A stretch of DNA of 64,000 nt, taken from positions 31,252 through 95,251 of the forward strand of contig JBGCGB010000010.1 in NCBI GenBank assembly GCA_045110335.1, written 5' to 3'. Below are positions 44,146 through 52,144 of the stretch, one piece after another. This stretch comes from CALBPI01 sp045110335 (lineage in GTDB: Bacteria > Pseudomonadota > Gammaproteobacteria > Steroidobacterales > Woeseiaceae). The position numbers were made by a program, and so were the translations under genes. The notes under the pieces are model-generated. The model did no database searches, was not told the DNA's origin, and worked only from the letters and a program-made list of their open reading frames with translations. Each line of letters opens with the position of its first letter. Within the stretch, counting starts at the first letter, position 1.

Positions 44146-46014
44146 GTGTACGCTCAAGTGGGTATGCAAAATAACAATAGTGCAGCGCTGACGGAACAGC
44201 CGCCGGGGGTCCCTATGCCGACGCCAGGAGCATTGCTGCGCCGTTATTCCTGGTACTACTTTCAATCGGCCATAGTGATTGCGGCGTTTGCGGCCGTTAG
44301 TGATCAAATCCCGTATTGGGTCGCGGTCGCCTACTATGTCGTTGCGTTCGTGGGCCAAGGGGTCGTCTACCTGATCATTCGATCACGTGAGAACACGGGT
44401 CAGCGCGATCCGCTGATTAGTCATGTCCAAGCGGCGTTTAACGTGAGTTTGCAGATTGCCTTCATGTTTGTAGCGCCGACGTTGTTCTACTACTTTATCG
44501 CCACGTTGTTTGTCGTGTTTGCTTACAGCGCGACGCGCCTCGGTCGTCAGGAGATGATCTGGGGTCTCGGCTTGACCAGTATCGCACTCGGCATCGCGAT
44601 CTTGACCACAGGTGTCGAATCGCTACCTTTGGAAACGGCGGCGCAACGGCTGGTCACGGTCATTGCATCAGCAATGTTGCTCTGGCGTACGTCCGAGATC
44701 GTCATTGAAATGAGCGTAATCCGTCGTCGCCTGAATGCCAGCACGGAAAGGCTTGGCCAAATGATCCGTGTGCTATTTGATCAGGATGTTGAGTTAAAGC
44801 GCCACCGCGAGGAACTCGAACAGTTGGTTGTGGAACGCACCACTGATTTGGTGTCGGCGATGGAGCAGGCCGAAGCGGCTAATAAAGCGAAGACACAATT
44901 TCTCGCCAACATTTCGCATGAACTTCGGACGCCGCTGAATGGCATTCTAGGTGCGGGAGAAGTGTTGCAAAGCACGCTCTCGGACAATGCAAAGCGCGAA
45001 CTCGCTGATGTGGTCGTTGGCAGCGGTCAGTCGCTGCTGCGGCTGGTGAATGATGTGTTGGATTATTCCACGCTGCAATCGGATGGCGTGACCATTTGCG
45101 AAGCCGCGTTTGATCTTCGAGAACTGCTCGAGAATACGCTGCACTTTTTTGAAAAAACGGTTGAAGACAAACCGATTCGCCTGACCTTTGAATGGCCGGA
45201 AACAGCAGCAACCGTATTGGTTGGTGATGGTGGTCGGATCCGACAAATAGTCAGCAACTTGCTCAGTAACGCGATTCGCTTCACCGAATCTGGCGAAGTT
45301 GGCGTGAGGGTTATCGCGCCCGTCGCTGCTGGATCGTTGATCTGGGAAGTGATTGTTCACGATACCGGCGTGGGTATTCCAAAAGAGCAGTTCGAGGCCA
45401 TTTTCGATGCATTCAGTCAGGTCGACTATTCCACAAAGCGCCAGTATGGCGGCACCGGACTGGGGCTCGCTATTAGTCGTGAACTTGCCATACGGATGGG
45501 GGCGGAATTGGTTCCCGAAAGTCGGCGGGAAACCGGCAGCTCACTGTCTTTGAGAATTCCGTTGAGAGCTGCTGACACCGAAATTTCAGATGAAACCCGT
45601 TACCGTCCGTCGCCATTGGTGGGCGCACCCGAAGTCTTGTTGGTTGAAGATAATGAGGCTAATCAAGTGGTCGCGACTCGCATGCTGTCGCTATTGGGTT
45701 GCAACACCACGGTGGCCAACAGCGGCGCGGCAGCATTGGCGCTGCTGGCTACGTCCAGATTCGCTATGGCGCTGATTGACTGTCAAATGCCTGGTATGGA
45801 CGGGTTTGAGCTGACTGACAAGATTCGCTCGGCGGAAGTCGAGGCCGTCAGATCGATGCCCGTGATTGCCGTCACGGCGCACGCTCAGGAAGCGGATAAG
45901 AAGCGTTGTTTGCAAGCGGGGATGGATGATTTTTTGAGCAAGCCCTATTCTTTAGATGATTTGCAGCAAAAATTGTCTCATTGGTGGCGTATCGCGCAGG
46001 AGAATCAGACTTAA
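44146..46014 (+). CDS. Hybrid sensor histidine kinase 2 of the tandem trio
   Basis: 622 residues from GTG 44146; ATG 44164 six codons later is an equally plausible start, and neither has a strong ribosome site. The architecture repeats kinase 1: five or six membrane helices (about 30-185), coiled coil, HisKA with H258 in NISHELRTPLNG, HATPase_c (VSNLLSNAIRFTESG; DTGVGIPKEQ; YGGTGLGLAISREL) and a receiver with D545 in ALIDCQMPGMDG and K in LSKPYS. The kinase core is complete. Sequence similarity to its neighbours suggests tandem duplication followed by sensor divergence. Confidence 0.9.
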   Translation: MYAQVGMQNNNSAALTEQPPGVPMPTPGALLRRYSWYYFQSAIVIAAFAAVSDQIPYWVAVAYYVVAFVGQGVVYLIIRSRENTGQRDPLISHVQAAFNVSLQIAFMFVAPTLFYYFIATLFVVFAYSATRLGRQEMIWGLGLTSIALGIAILTTGVESLPLETAAQRLVTVIASAMLLWRTSEIVIEMSVIRRRLNASTERLGQMIRVLFDQDVELKRHREELEQLVVERTTDLVSAMEQAEAANKAKTQFLANISHELRTPLNGILGAGEVLQSTLSDNAKRELADVVVGSGQSLLRLVNDVLDYSTLQSDGVTICEAAFDLRELLENTLHFFEKTVEDKPIRLTFEWPETAATVLVGDGGRIRQIVSNLLSNAIRFTESGEVGVRVIAPVAAGSLIWEVIVHDTGVGIPKEQFEAIFDAFSQVDYSTKRQYGGTGLGLAISRELAIRMGAELVPESRRETGSSLSLRIPLRAADTEISDETRYRPSPLVGAPEVLLVEDNEANQVVATRMLSLLGCNTTVANSGAAALALLATSRFAMALIDCQMPGMDGFELTDKIRSAEVEAVRSMPVIAVTAHAQEADKKRCLQAGMDDFLSKPYSLDDLQQKLSHWWRIAQENQT

Positions 46015-46086
46015 GTTTGCCGCACATCCGGTCGCTAAAAGATCGGTAAGGCAGCGAATATCAGGACGATAAACGGGGATTGGTGA

Positions 46087-47844
46087 GTGACGCAAAAGCT
46101 CGGCTCAAACTTGGCACGAGATAAACTCGAGAATATGGCAAAGCGTATTTGCCTGACGATGGGTATGTTCTATGTGGTTTCATCGTTATTGTTCGTCGCG
46201 TTTTGGTTCGCCGGCGTCGAGATCTCGCTGACTTACGCGTTGTTGTATGGTGCCGTCGGTGCGGGCGGTTACGCGCTGCTGGCTGTCCTGTTTTTCAGCG
46301 GTTTCTCACGCCGTTTTGAAAACCCGTTTTTAACGACCTGGCAATTGGCTTTCACAATCTCAACGCAAGTTCTGTTCGCGTGGCTACTACCGCCATTGTT
46401 TTTCTATTGCTTCGGTGCACTGTTCGTGTCCATCGGGTACGGTGCACTGCGGTTGAATAAGCGTGAGCATGAGATTGGATTGACTATTCTTGGCGTGGGA
46501 TTGATCGCGATCATGATGACGATGCCGACGTTCCAATTCCCAATCGAGACCGTGCCCCAGCGAATGCTGGTTGCTTTGAGTTGCATCATGCTACTTAGTC
46601 GCAGCAGTAAGATCAGCATGATCAATAATGACATTCGTATCAGTCTTGATCGATTGATTGGTGAGCTTAAAGACAAGGACGCCGAGCTACGTGCGTATCA
46701 GGGCAACCTCGAAGAAAAGGTTGAAAGCCGCACGGAGGCGCTACTCGAAGCCAAGGAAATCGCCGAGGCCGCAAACTCCGCCAAGAGTCGATTCCTGGCG
46801 AACATGTCACATGAGATCCGCACGCCACTCAATGGCATTCTCGGCACGAGCGAGTTGCTCAGTCATGACAATTTGACGAACAGCCAAAAGCGATTGATCG
46901 ACATTCTTAGAACCTCGGGTGAGTCTCTGTTGCGAATCGTCAATGACATTCTCGATTTCACTAAAGTTAATGCCGGCAAAATTGCCATCGTGAAAGCGGA
47001 TTTTGATCTCAACCGTATGTTGCAAGATGTCATTGCGTTGTTTGCGAATATGGACGCTGACGCACCGGTCAAACTGTCATTACATTATCCGGATGATTTG
47101 CCAAAGCGTATACACTCGGATCGGGGGCGCCTTGAACAAATCGTCAGTAACCTTGTTAGCAATGCGGTCAAGTTCACTGAGCATGGTCGGGTGACTGTTT
47201 CGGTTTATGGGCCGGACGAAAGCAATGAGCTTTGGCGAATTGCCGTCGCCGATAGCGGCATGGGTATTTCGGCCGATAACCTGGAGTATGTGTTTGGTGC
47301 TTTCAGCCAAGCGGATGATTCGTCCACGAAGAAGTTTGCCGGCACTGGTTTGGGTTTGGCGATTTGCAAACAGATGAGTGAGCTGCTCGGTGGCGAATTG
47401 ACAGTGACCAGTGAGCTTGGCGTAGGGTCCCGTTTTACGCTGGCCTTTCCGCTTGAAACCGGTCAGCAAACGCTGTCGGTGCTGCGTTCGGGTCCGGTAG
47501 TCGTGGTGGACTCGGATCGGGTTTCCCAACTAGTCACAACGCGGATGATCACAAGCCTCGGCATCGAGGTTCGTACGGCCGAGTCGGTGCCACGAGCACA
47601 AGATATGAGCGATGCCGGTGGCCTGGTCGTCGATGACGATAGTCTTGTTGGCATTGAATCGTCCGACTGGGCATCGATCGTCGAACAAGTACCGACCTGG
47701 CTTCTTGTTGGCGAGGGCGATGACGTTGATCAATATTCTGGCGTTGGGGTACTGACAAGACCCTTATCGAAAGAGCAGCTTGTTGAGGTCTTGGGATGGA
47801 CCGATGCGATTGAAAAACCCGCGCCGGTCGCGCAGCAACGTTAA
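46087..47844 (+). CDS. Sensor histidine kinase 3 of the trio, with degenerate receiver
   Basis: 585 residues from GTG 46087, with GGGGA at 46075-46079 as ribosome site. Membrane helices occupy about 20-175; HisKA has H242 in NMSHEIRTPLNG; HATPase_c has IVSNLVSNAVKFT, DSGMGIS and FAGTGLGLAICKQM. The C-terminal domain (from VVVVDSDRVSQLVTTRMI) aligns with the receivers of the two preceding kinases but is shortened: the MPxMDG loop after the phospho-Asp is missing, the conserved Thr of the TA motif is replaced within LLVGEGDD, and the Lys of SKP is Arg (LTRPLS). It probably cannot be phosphorylated normally, while the kinase core looks functional. Confidence 0.88.
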   Translation: MTQKLGSNLARDKLENMAKRICLTMGMFYVVSSLLFVAFWFAGVEISLTYALLYGAVGAGGYALLAVLFFSGFSRRFENPFLTTWQLAFTISTQVLFAWLLPPLFFYCFGALFVSIGYGALRLNKREHEIGLTILGVGLIAIMMTMPTFQFPIETVPQRMLVALSCIMLLSRSSKISMINNDIRISLDRLIGELKDKDAELRAYQGNLEEKVESRTEALLEAKEIAEAANSAKSRFLANMSHEIRTPLNGILGTSELLSHDNLTNSQKRLIDILRTSGESLLRIVNDILDFTKVNAGKIAIVKADFDLNRMLQDVIALFANMDADAPVKLSLHYPDDLPKRIHSDRGRLEQIVSNLVSNAVKFTEHGRVTVSVYGPDESNELWRIAVADSGMGISADNLEYVFGAFSQADDSSTKKFAGTGLGLAICKQMSELLGGELTVTSELGVGSRFTLAFPLETGQQTLSVLRSGPVVVVDSDRVSQLVTTRMITSLGIEVRTAESVPRAQDMSDAGGLVVDDDSLVGIESSDWASIVEQVPTWLLVGEGDDVDQYSGVGVLTRPLSKEQLVEVLGWTDAIEKPAPVAQQR

Positions 47845-48026
47845 CCTGCTGTGCCGTCGCTGTTACCTCGTTGGTCAGCCGTCGTTGAGCGTCTGCAAAC
47901 AGCGGTCTTACCGTCGATGCTATCGACGATGGATCCCCGGCGTTTCAGACGCACCCGTAAGCCGAAGATTGACGCGACGACTACGGGTTATAGGTCTTGT
48001 CTTATTGTGCGGGTCTGCCGACGCCT

Positions 48027-48977
48027 TTAACGCGTGTGTGCCAAAACAAAGTCGGTGATTGTAGGAATCAATGCGTCGTGCAATGGCAATGACGGGTCGG
48101 CGTAACTACTTTGCTGAGCCGATGGGTCTGCACCGACGGATTTAAGAATGTGGTTCATACCGTCGATGATGGCAAACTTGGCATCGTCGCGAGCGTTAGC
48201 AAGGAGCTCACCATCCGAAGTGGGTACTTGAATATCTGTTGTGCCGAAAACAAGCAGCGCGGGTTCTTCAACGGACTCAAAAGTCTCTACCGGATCATGC
48301 GCAAACCATGAGATCACGTAGGGTTGAACGCTGGGTCGGAAAAGCGCCGCTAGCATGGGCGGTGTGTCCTCGACGGTCTCGCCGTTTCGCAGCGACGTAA
48401 GAATGTCTTTACTCTGCGCTAACAACGGTGCGGGCAATTGCACTGATAACTGTTGTGCGATTAAATCCGCCGGGTGCTGACCCGGACCGGCCAAAACAAC
48501 GAGCCCAGCGAAATCACGCTCGGCAGCGGCAACCATTGCAATATGCGCGCCTTCGCTGTGGCCAATTAACCAGGCCGGCTGATCACTCGTTTGCTCGAGA
48601 TGTTTCGCCCATTCGATGGCGTCATTGACATAGTGATCAAATCGCAGCTCGGGTTCACTCAACGTAGGGTCAGTGCTTTCGCCAATCATGCGTTTATCAA
48701 AACGCAGGGTTGTGATTGATTGTGCGGCGAGCCCATTCGCTAGCATTTTTAGACTATCGTTGTTGCCCGGCAGCAGGCGCGAGTTACCGTTCCGATCAGT
48801 CGGTCCGGAGCCTGCGATGATCACCGCGGATGCGACGCTTTTGCCATGATCGGGTGTGCTCAGTGTACCGTGCAGTTGGATTTTATCAACCGTGATAGAG
48901 ACCGGCGTCTCTTTTGCAGAGACCGCGGACGTAACCGTCAATAGACTCAAACATAGGGTCTTTTTAAGCAGATTCAT
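48027..48977 (-). CDS. Secreted alpha/beta hydrolase
   Basis: 316 residues from ATG 48977, with GAGGG eight bases upstream. The Sec signal peptide is MNLLKKTLCLSLLTVTSAVSA. The mature protein has VIIAGSGPTDRNGNS (oxyanion loop), the nucleophile elbow LIGHSEGAHIA with Ser in G-x-S-x-G, an acid in LVFGTTDIQVP and His in IDGMNHILK. This resembles the serine aminopeptidase S33/dienelactone-hydrolase-like esterases. Overlap of 14 bases with the SdpI-like gene makes it the third gene of that operon. Substrate unknown. The 182-bp spacer to kinase 3 (47845-48026) shows no clear gene. Confidence 0.85.
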   Translation of the reverse strand: MNLLKKTLCLSLLTVTSAVSAKETPVSITVDKIQLHGTLSTPDHGKSVASAVIIAGSGPTDRNGNSRLLPGNNDSLKMLANGLAAQSITTLRFDKRMIGESTDPTLSEPELRFDHYVNDAIEWAKHLEQTSDQPAWLIGHSEGAHIAMVAAAERDFAGLVVLAGPGQHPADLIAQQLSVQLPAPLLAQSKDILTSLRNGETVEDTPPMLAALFRPSVQPYVISWFAHDPVETFESVEEPALLVFGTTDIQVPTSDGELLANARDDAKFAIIDGMNHILKSVGADPSAQQSSYADPSLPLHDALIPTITDFVLAHTR

Positions 48978-49620
48978 TATCAAAGCCCTCCAGTTGACGA
49001 TAAGCAAAGAACGAGTAAATGACCGGCACCAAACCGGCGACCAGTGACAGTGAGGTAATCACCCAAACGCTCGGCAGGAAGAGTCCGGCGGCCATCATGC
49101 CGATGCCGGCAAAGACGAAAAGGTAGCCGCCTAAGCGATGTGTTCTGGCCCAGACTTCATCGCTCGAGAGCGTCCATGGCGTGCGGATACCGATGAAGAA
49201 ATTCTTACGAACTTTACCGAGGTAGTTACCCAAGACGACGAACAACAGGCCGACGCCTGCCGGAATGAATCGCTCCATCGAAACTTCATGTCCCAGGCCG
49301 GCCATCAGGATGATGGCACCAATGGCTGCCATGAACGCAACCATCGCGACTTGGAAAATGTTAACGACGGGCTGGAATTCTTCAGTCTTAAAGCCTTTCG
49401 GGGAAATGGCCGGGATGACCCACATCAAGAGCATGAGTCCGAGTGCTCCGGCAGGACCCAACAAGGCGGCGGTGAGTTTTCCGGAATAGCCGTCGATTTC
49501 GCCGCGTGCGTTCCAGTGCGTCGGTACTTGATCAGCGAGTTCCGGATAAACGATTGCGCTGGCGGCCGCTGATACGGCAATGATGGCGAAGCTCAAAATA
49601 TTAGCTGTCTTGTTGTTCAT
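48964..49620 (-). CDS. SdpI/YhfL-family membrane protein (DUF1648)
   Basis: 218 residues with six or so membrane helices. The N-terminal DUF1648 motif PTHWNARGEIDGYSGK and the later NYLGKVRKNFFIGIRTPWTLSSDEVWARTHRLGG are the SdpI signatures. In Bacillus subtilis SdpI confers immunity to the SdpC toxin and is encoded with the ArsR-type repressor SdpR; here the same regulator-membrane protein order is seen, but no SdpC-like toxin is adjacent. It overlaps the ArsR gene by 20 bases. The role may be envelope-stress or bacteriocin protection. Confidence 0.85.
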   Translation of the reverse strand: MNNKTANILSFAIIAVSAAASAIVYPELADQVPTHWNARGEIDGYSGKLTAALLGPAGALGLMLLMWVIPAISPKGFKTEEFQPVVNIFQVAMVAFMAAIGAIILMAGLGHEVSMERFIPAGVGLLFVVLGNYLGKVRKNFFIGIRTPWTLSSDEVWARTHRLGGYLFVFAGIGMMAAGLFLPSVWVITSLSLVAGLVPVIYSFFAYRQLEGFDNESA

Positions 49621-49900
49621 GAGTGGACTCCTCCGCTTTCGGGTCTAATAAGTTCATCAACAGGCTAGCGGCGTCCTGCATGACCGTTGTGTTCAGTGAA
49701 TAGACGATGTGTTGGCCACGGCGTTCGGTGCGTACCAAGTCAGCTTGTTTCAGCAAGTTGAAATGATGCGAGAGCGACGCTTTGGTGATCGTGAAAGCCT
49801 TAGCGATGTCGCCGGCGTCCATCGAGCCACCCCGGAGCAACGTGAGAATTTCACGTCGCGTCGGATCGGCCAGTGCTTTGAATAATGATTGCGTTTGCAT
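49601..49900 (-). CDS. ArsR/SmtB-family repressor (SdpR-like)
   Basis: 99 residues from ATG 49900 (MQTQSLFKALADPTRREILTLL); a longer frame to 49972 would run through the operator, so the ATG is preferred. It is a winged-helix protein with recognition helix in FTITKASLSHHFNLLKQADLV and wing RRGQHIVYSLN. No metal-binding Cys cluster (such as ELCVCDL) is present, so it is not a typical arsenic or zinc sensor. An adjacent palindrome at 49912-49931 is the likely autoregulatory operator. Confidence 0.9.
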   Translation of the reverse strand: MQTQSLFKALADPTRREILTLLRGGSMDAGDIAKAFTITKASLSHHFNLLKQADLVRTERRGQHIVYSLNTTVMQDAASLLMNLLDPKAEESTHEQQDS

Positions 49901-49911
49901 GGTTGTACGAT

Positions 49912-49931
49912 ATTTAGATAAATATCTAAAT
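49912..49931. promoter_or_regulatory. Palindromic operator for the ArsR-SdpI operon
   Basis: ATTTAGATA-AA-TATCTAAAT: perfect 9-bp arms with a 2-bp centre, ending 12 bases before the repressor start codon. The AT-rich form is typical of ArsR-family operators. A weaker related site, TATCTAAAC then GTTTTAGA, lies at 49991-50011. Confidence 0.75.
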
Positions 49932-50149
49932 GCAAGAAGATGATGAACGCTCTTTGCAAGCTTCGAAGCCACGGAAATCGGTTTTTGATGTATCTAAACC
50001 ACTGTTTTAGAACGCTAATTGTCAGCGGGTGAGGGCGGTTGCCTCGCGTCAGGAGGCTGAATCATTGACCATGACGATAGTGGTCCTTTGCCTTCTGTTC
50101 AATTGATCGAATGATCTTCTGCGCTGAATGGCTTCGAAATGCGTGATAT

Positions 50150-52129
50150 CTAATTCAGCTCAATAACACCGGCAGAATCACCATGGCGGTCGAAGAACTT
50201 GATGGTCATATCGAGAAACAGCGCATGCATGTCGCGCGATTGATCGATCGTTTGCTGGGCGCCAATATTGCGATAAGTAATCTCACTATCGCGGTCTTTG
50301 CCCTTCTCGATGAGTTTTTTCATCGTCTTGCCATCAGTGATTTGGTTTGTTTCGTGATGAAAGACTTGCCATGGCGTTCTCAGATCTTCCAGCTGCGACT
50401 TCAAAGCAAGTTGGTCCAGTGTTTTCTTGCTGTTGTTCGCTGCCTCGGTGATCATCGTCCAGAAGCGTGCGTCGGCATCATAGTCGTTTTTTCTTAACCA
50501 TTTTTGATACCGAGACGGATCAACTTGAGCATGATAGGTCACCATTGCATCGTAAAGATCGGGATATCTTGTTGCTACGTTGTACGCGATAGTTCCACCA
50601 TCTTCGCGTCCGTACAAAAACACACCATTATTACCGCCTAGTTTTTGTTCCGTCGCCCATCGAGTAACGTCGGCGATGTCACTGAACATTCGTTCCAGAC
50701 CGTTTGCGAGTCCGTCATAAAAAAACTCCCGACCATAGCCGAGCGAGCCACGGGGGTTGAATTGAATCACCGTGAAGCCACGACTGGCCAGAAAGAAGTT
50801 ATCAGTATTCCAATCAAAATGATCCCGGTCGCCATGTCGTGTCGTTAATGAGACGACGAGTCCTCTCAATGGGATATCGGGATGCGGTGCCAAGACTACG
50901 GTATCGATCACCGTGTCGTCGCTAGTCATGACTTGACCATACGAGGCGCTCGGCTTCTTCGGCGCTTCTCCCAACAATATACCGCGTTCCATGAGTACAC
51001 TTGTTTGACTATCAACGTGAAAATAAAACCAATCAGGCGCGGTTGATGGCGAATTTGCTTGAACAATGGCGAACTGGCGATCCTCTGACACATCCCAAAT
51101 AATATTTTGTGTTTCAGGTAAGGCGTTGTTGACAACTTGGTAAAGCGCCTGGAGATTTGCATCATAATAGGCTTGTAAATAACGATCTGTTTGGTAACCG
51201 ATGCCGACGACTGAGTTATCGCCATTGATCTCTACAAATGTCCGGCTTACGTCCGTACCGACGTCGTAGCGTTTGTCTGTCATCAGGAGGCCGTTTACAC
51301 GGCCCGTCGTCAAATCATAGTTGACCAATTCATATCGACCGTTGTCATTGAGCCTTGTAACCGCCATGTCGTTGCCACCGTCCAACACTGCGTAAGGTGC
51401 ATGGGAGCGCTGGTACCTTGAACCTTCGACATAATTGAATCGCGCTTGGCCGGCTGGGAATTGCTTATCATGTTCAGTGAGAATCATTGTAGCCCGATCC
51501 ACGAGGTAGAACTTGTGATCGTCGCCGTTGATGCGATGACCAACACGCGGGAAACCGTCGGGTGTAAGAAACCAACCTTTTATCTGTAAGTCACGACCGG
51601 AAATCCAATCGGTCAGCTCTCCCGAGAATAAATTGAGTTTGTGAAGACGAGATATGTTGTAACTATCAAATGACTCAACTAGTACGTGCTCGTCATCTTC
51701 AGGTAATACGTGTCGAAGCCGCCATTCGTCCATATATTTTCGAAACGTCGATTTGGCATAAACGCGATCATCGTCTTTTTCTGAGCCATAGAATAGTGGT
51801 TGAATGGGATCGGACCCGGTCGTCAGACTGAAAATGCCACCTCCACTCATCAACAGGCGCTCTTCGGACGCCCAAACTAGCATTGACGGCGCGTATTCGC
51901 GCAACGAATATCTGCTGACTATCTCCATCGTGGATAGATCGGCAATCCGGATCTCGTTATCACCGGGCTGACGGGTCAAATAGGCGGCATGGCGATTGTC
52001 TGGCGAGATCGTAAAATAGTAATGACCGAAGTTTCCGAGAATTGTACTAACTGAGATTTGTTGTGCTTGCGCAAATCCGATGGATCCGATCAATAAAACC
52101 AATGCACCAAAAAGCCTTGAGATCTGCAT
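50150..52129 (-). CDS. S9 prolyl-oligopeptidase-family pseudoenzyme, secreted
   Basis: 659 residues with a signal peptide (ending GFAQAQ), a beta-propeller-like N-terminal region and a C-terminal alpha/beta hydrolase domain. The nucleophile elbow reads YGREDGG, so the Ser of GxSxGG is Glu509. The acid loop HGxxD of the paralog is replaced by HHETN, and the GEGHG histidine loop by NIGAQ. All three triad positions are thus lost, yet the frame is complete with no stops or frameshifts, which argues for a maintained non-catalytic role. It lies 15 bases downstream of its active paralog. Confidence 0.85.
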   Translation of the reverse strand: MQISRLFGALVLLIGSIGFAQAQQISVSTILGNFGHYYFTISPDNRHAAYLTRQPGDNEIRIADLSTMEIVSRYSLREYAPSMLVWASEERLLMSGGGIFSLTTGSDPIQPLFYGSEKDDDRVYAKSTFRKYMDEWRLRHVLPEDDEHVLVESFDSYNISRLHKLNLFSGELTDWISGRDLQIKGWFLTPDGFPRVGHRINGDDHKFYLVDRATMILTEHDKQFPAGQARFNYVEGSRYQRSHAPYAVLDGGNDMAVTRLNDNGRYELVNYDLTTGRVNGLLMTDKRYDVGTDVSRTFVEINGDNSVVGIGYQTDRYLQAYYDANLQALYQVVNNALPETQNIIWDVSEDRQFAIVQANSPSTAPDWFYFHVDSQTSVLMERGILLGEAPKKPSASYGQVMTSDDTVIDTVVLAPHPDIPLRGLVVSLTTRHGDRDHFDWNTDNFFLASRGFTVIQFNPRGSLGYGREFFYDGLANGLERMFSDIADVTRWATEQKLGGNNGVFLYGREDGGTIAYNVATRYPDLYDAMVTYHAQVDPSRYQKWLRKNDYDADARFWTMITEAANNSKKTLDQLALKSQLEDLRTPWQVFHHETNQITDGKTMKKLIEKGKDRDSEITYRNIGAQQTIDQSRDMHALFLDMTIKFFDRHGDSAGVIELN

Positions 52130-52144
52130 GTCGCTGTCCTTGCG

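Noticed and set aside
47780..48058. 92-residue ORF between kinase 3 and the hydrolase
   Set aside because: It overlaps the kinase end and the convergent hydrolase end, has an Arg/Cys-rich composition typical of a shadow frame, and has no domain.
50150..52129. Decayed pseudogene
   Set aside because: Despite lost catalytic residues, the frame, signal peptide and length are intact; it is better seen as a pseudoenzyme.
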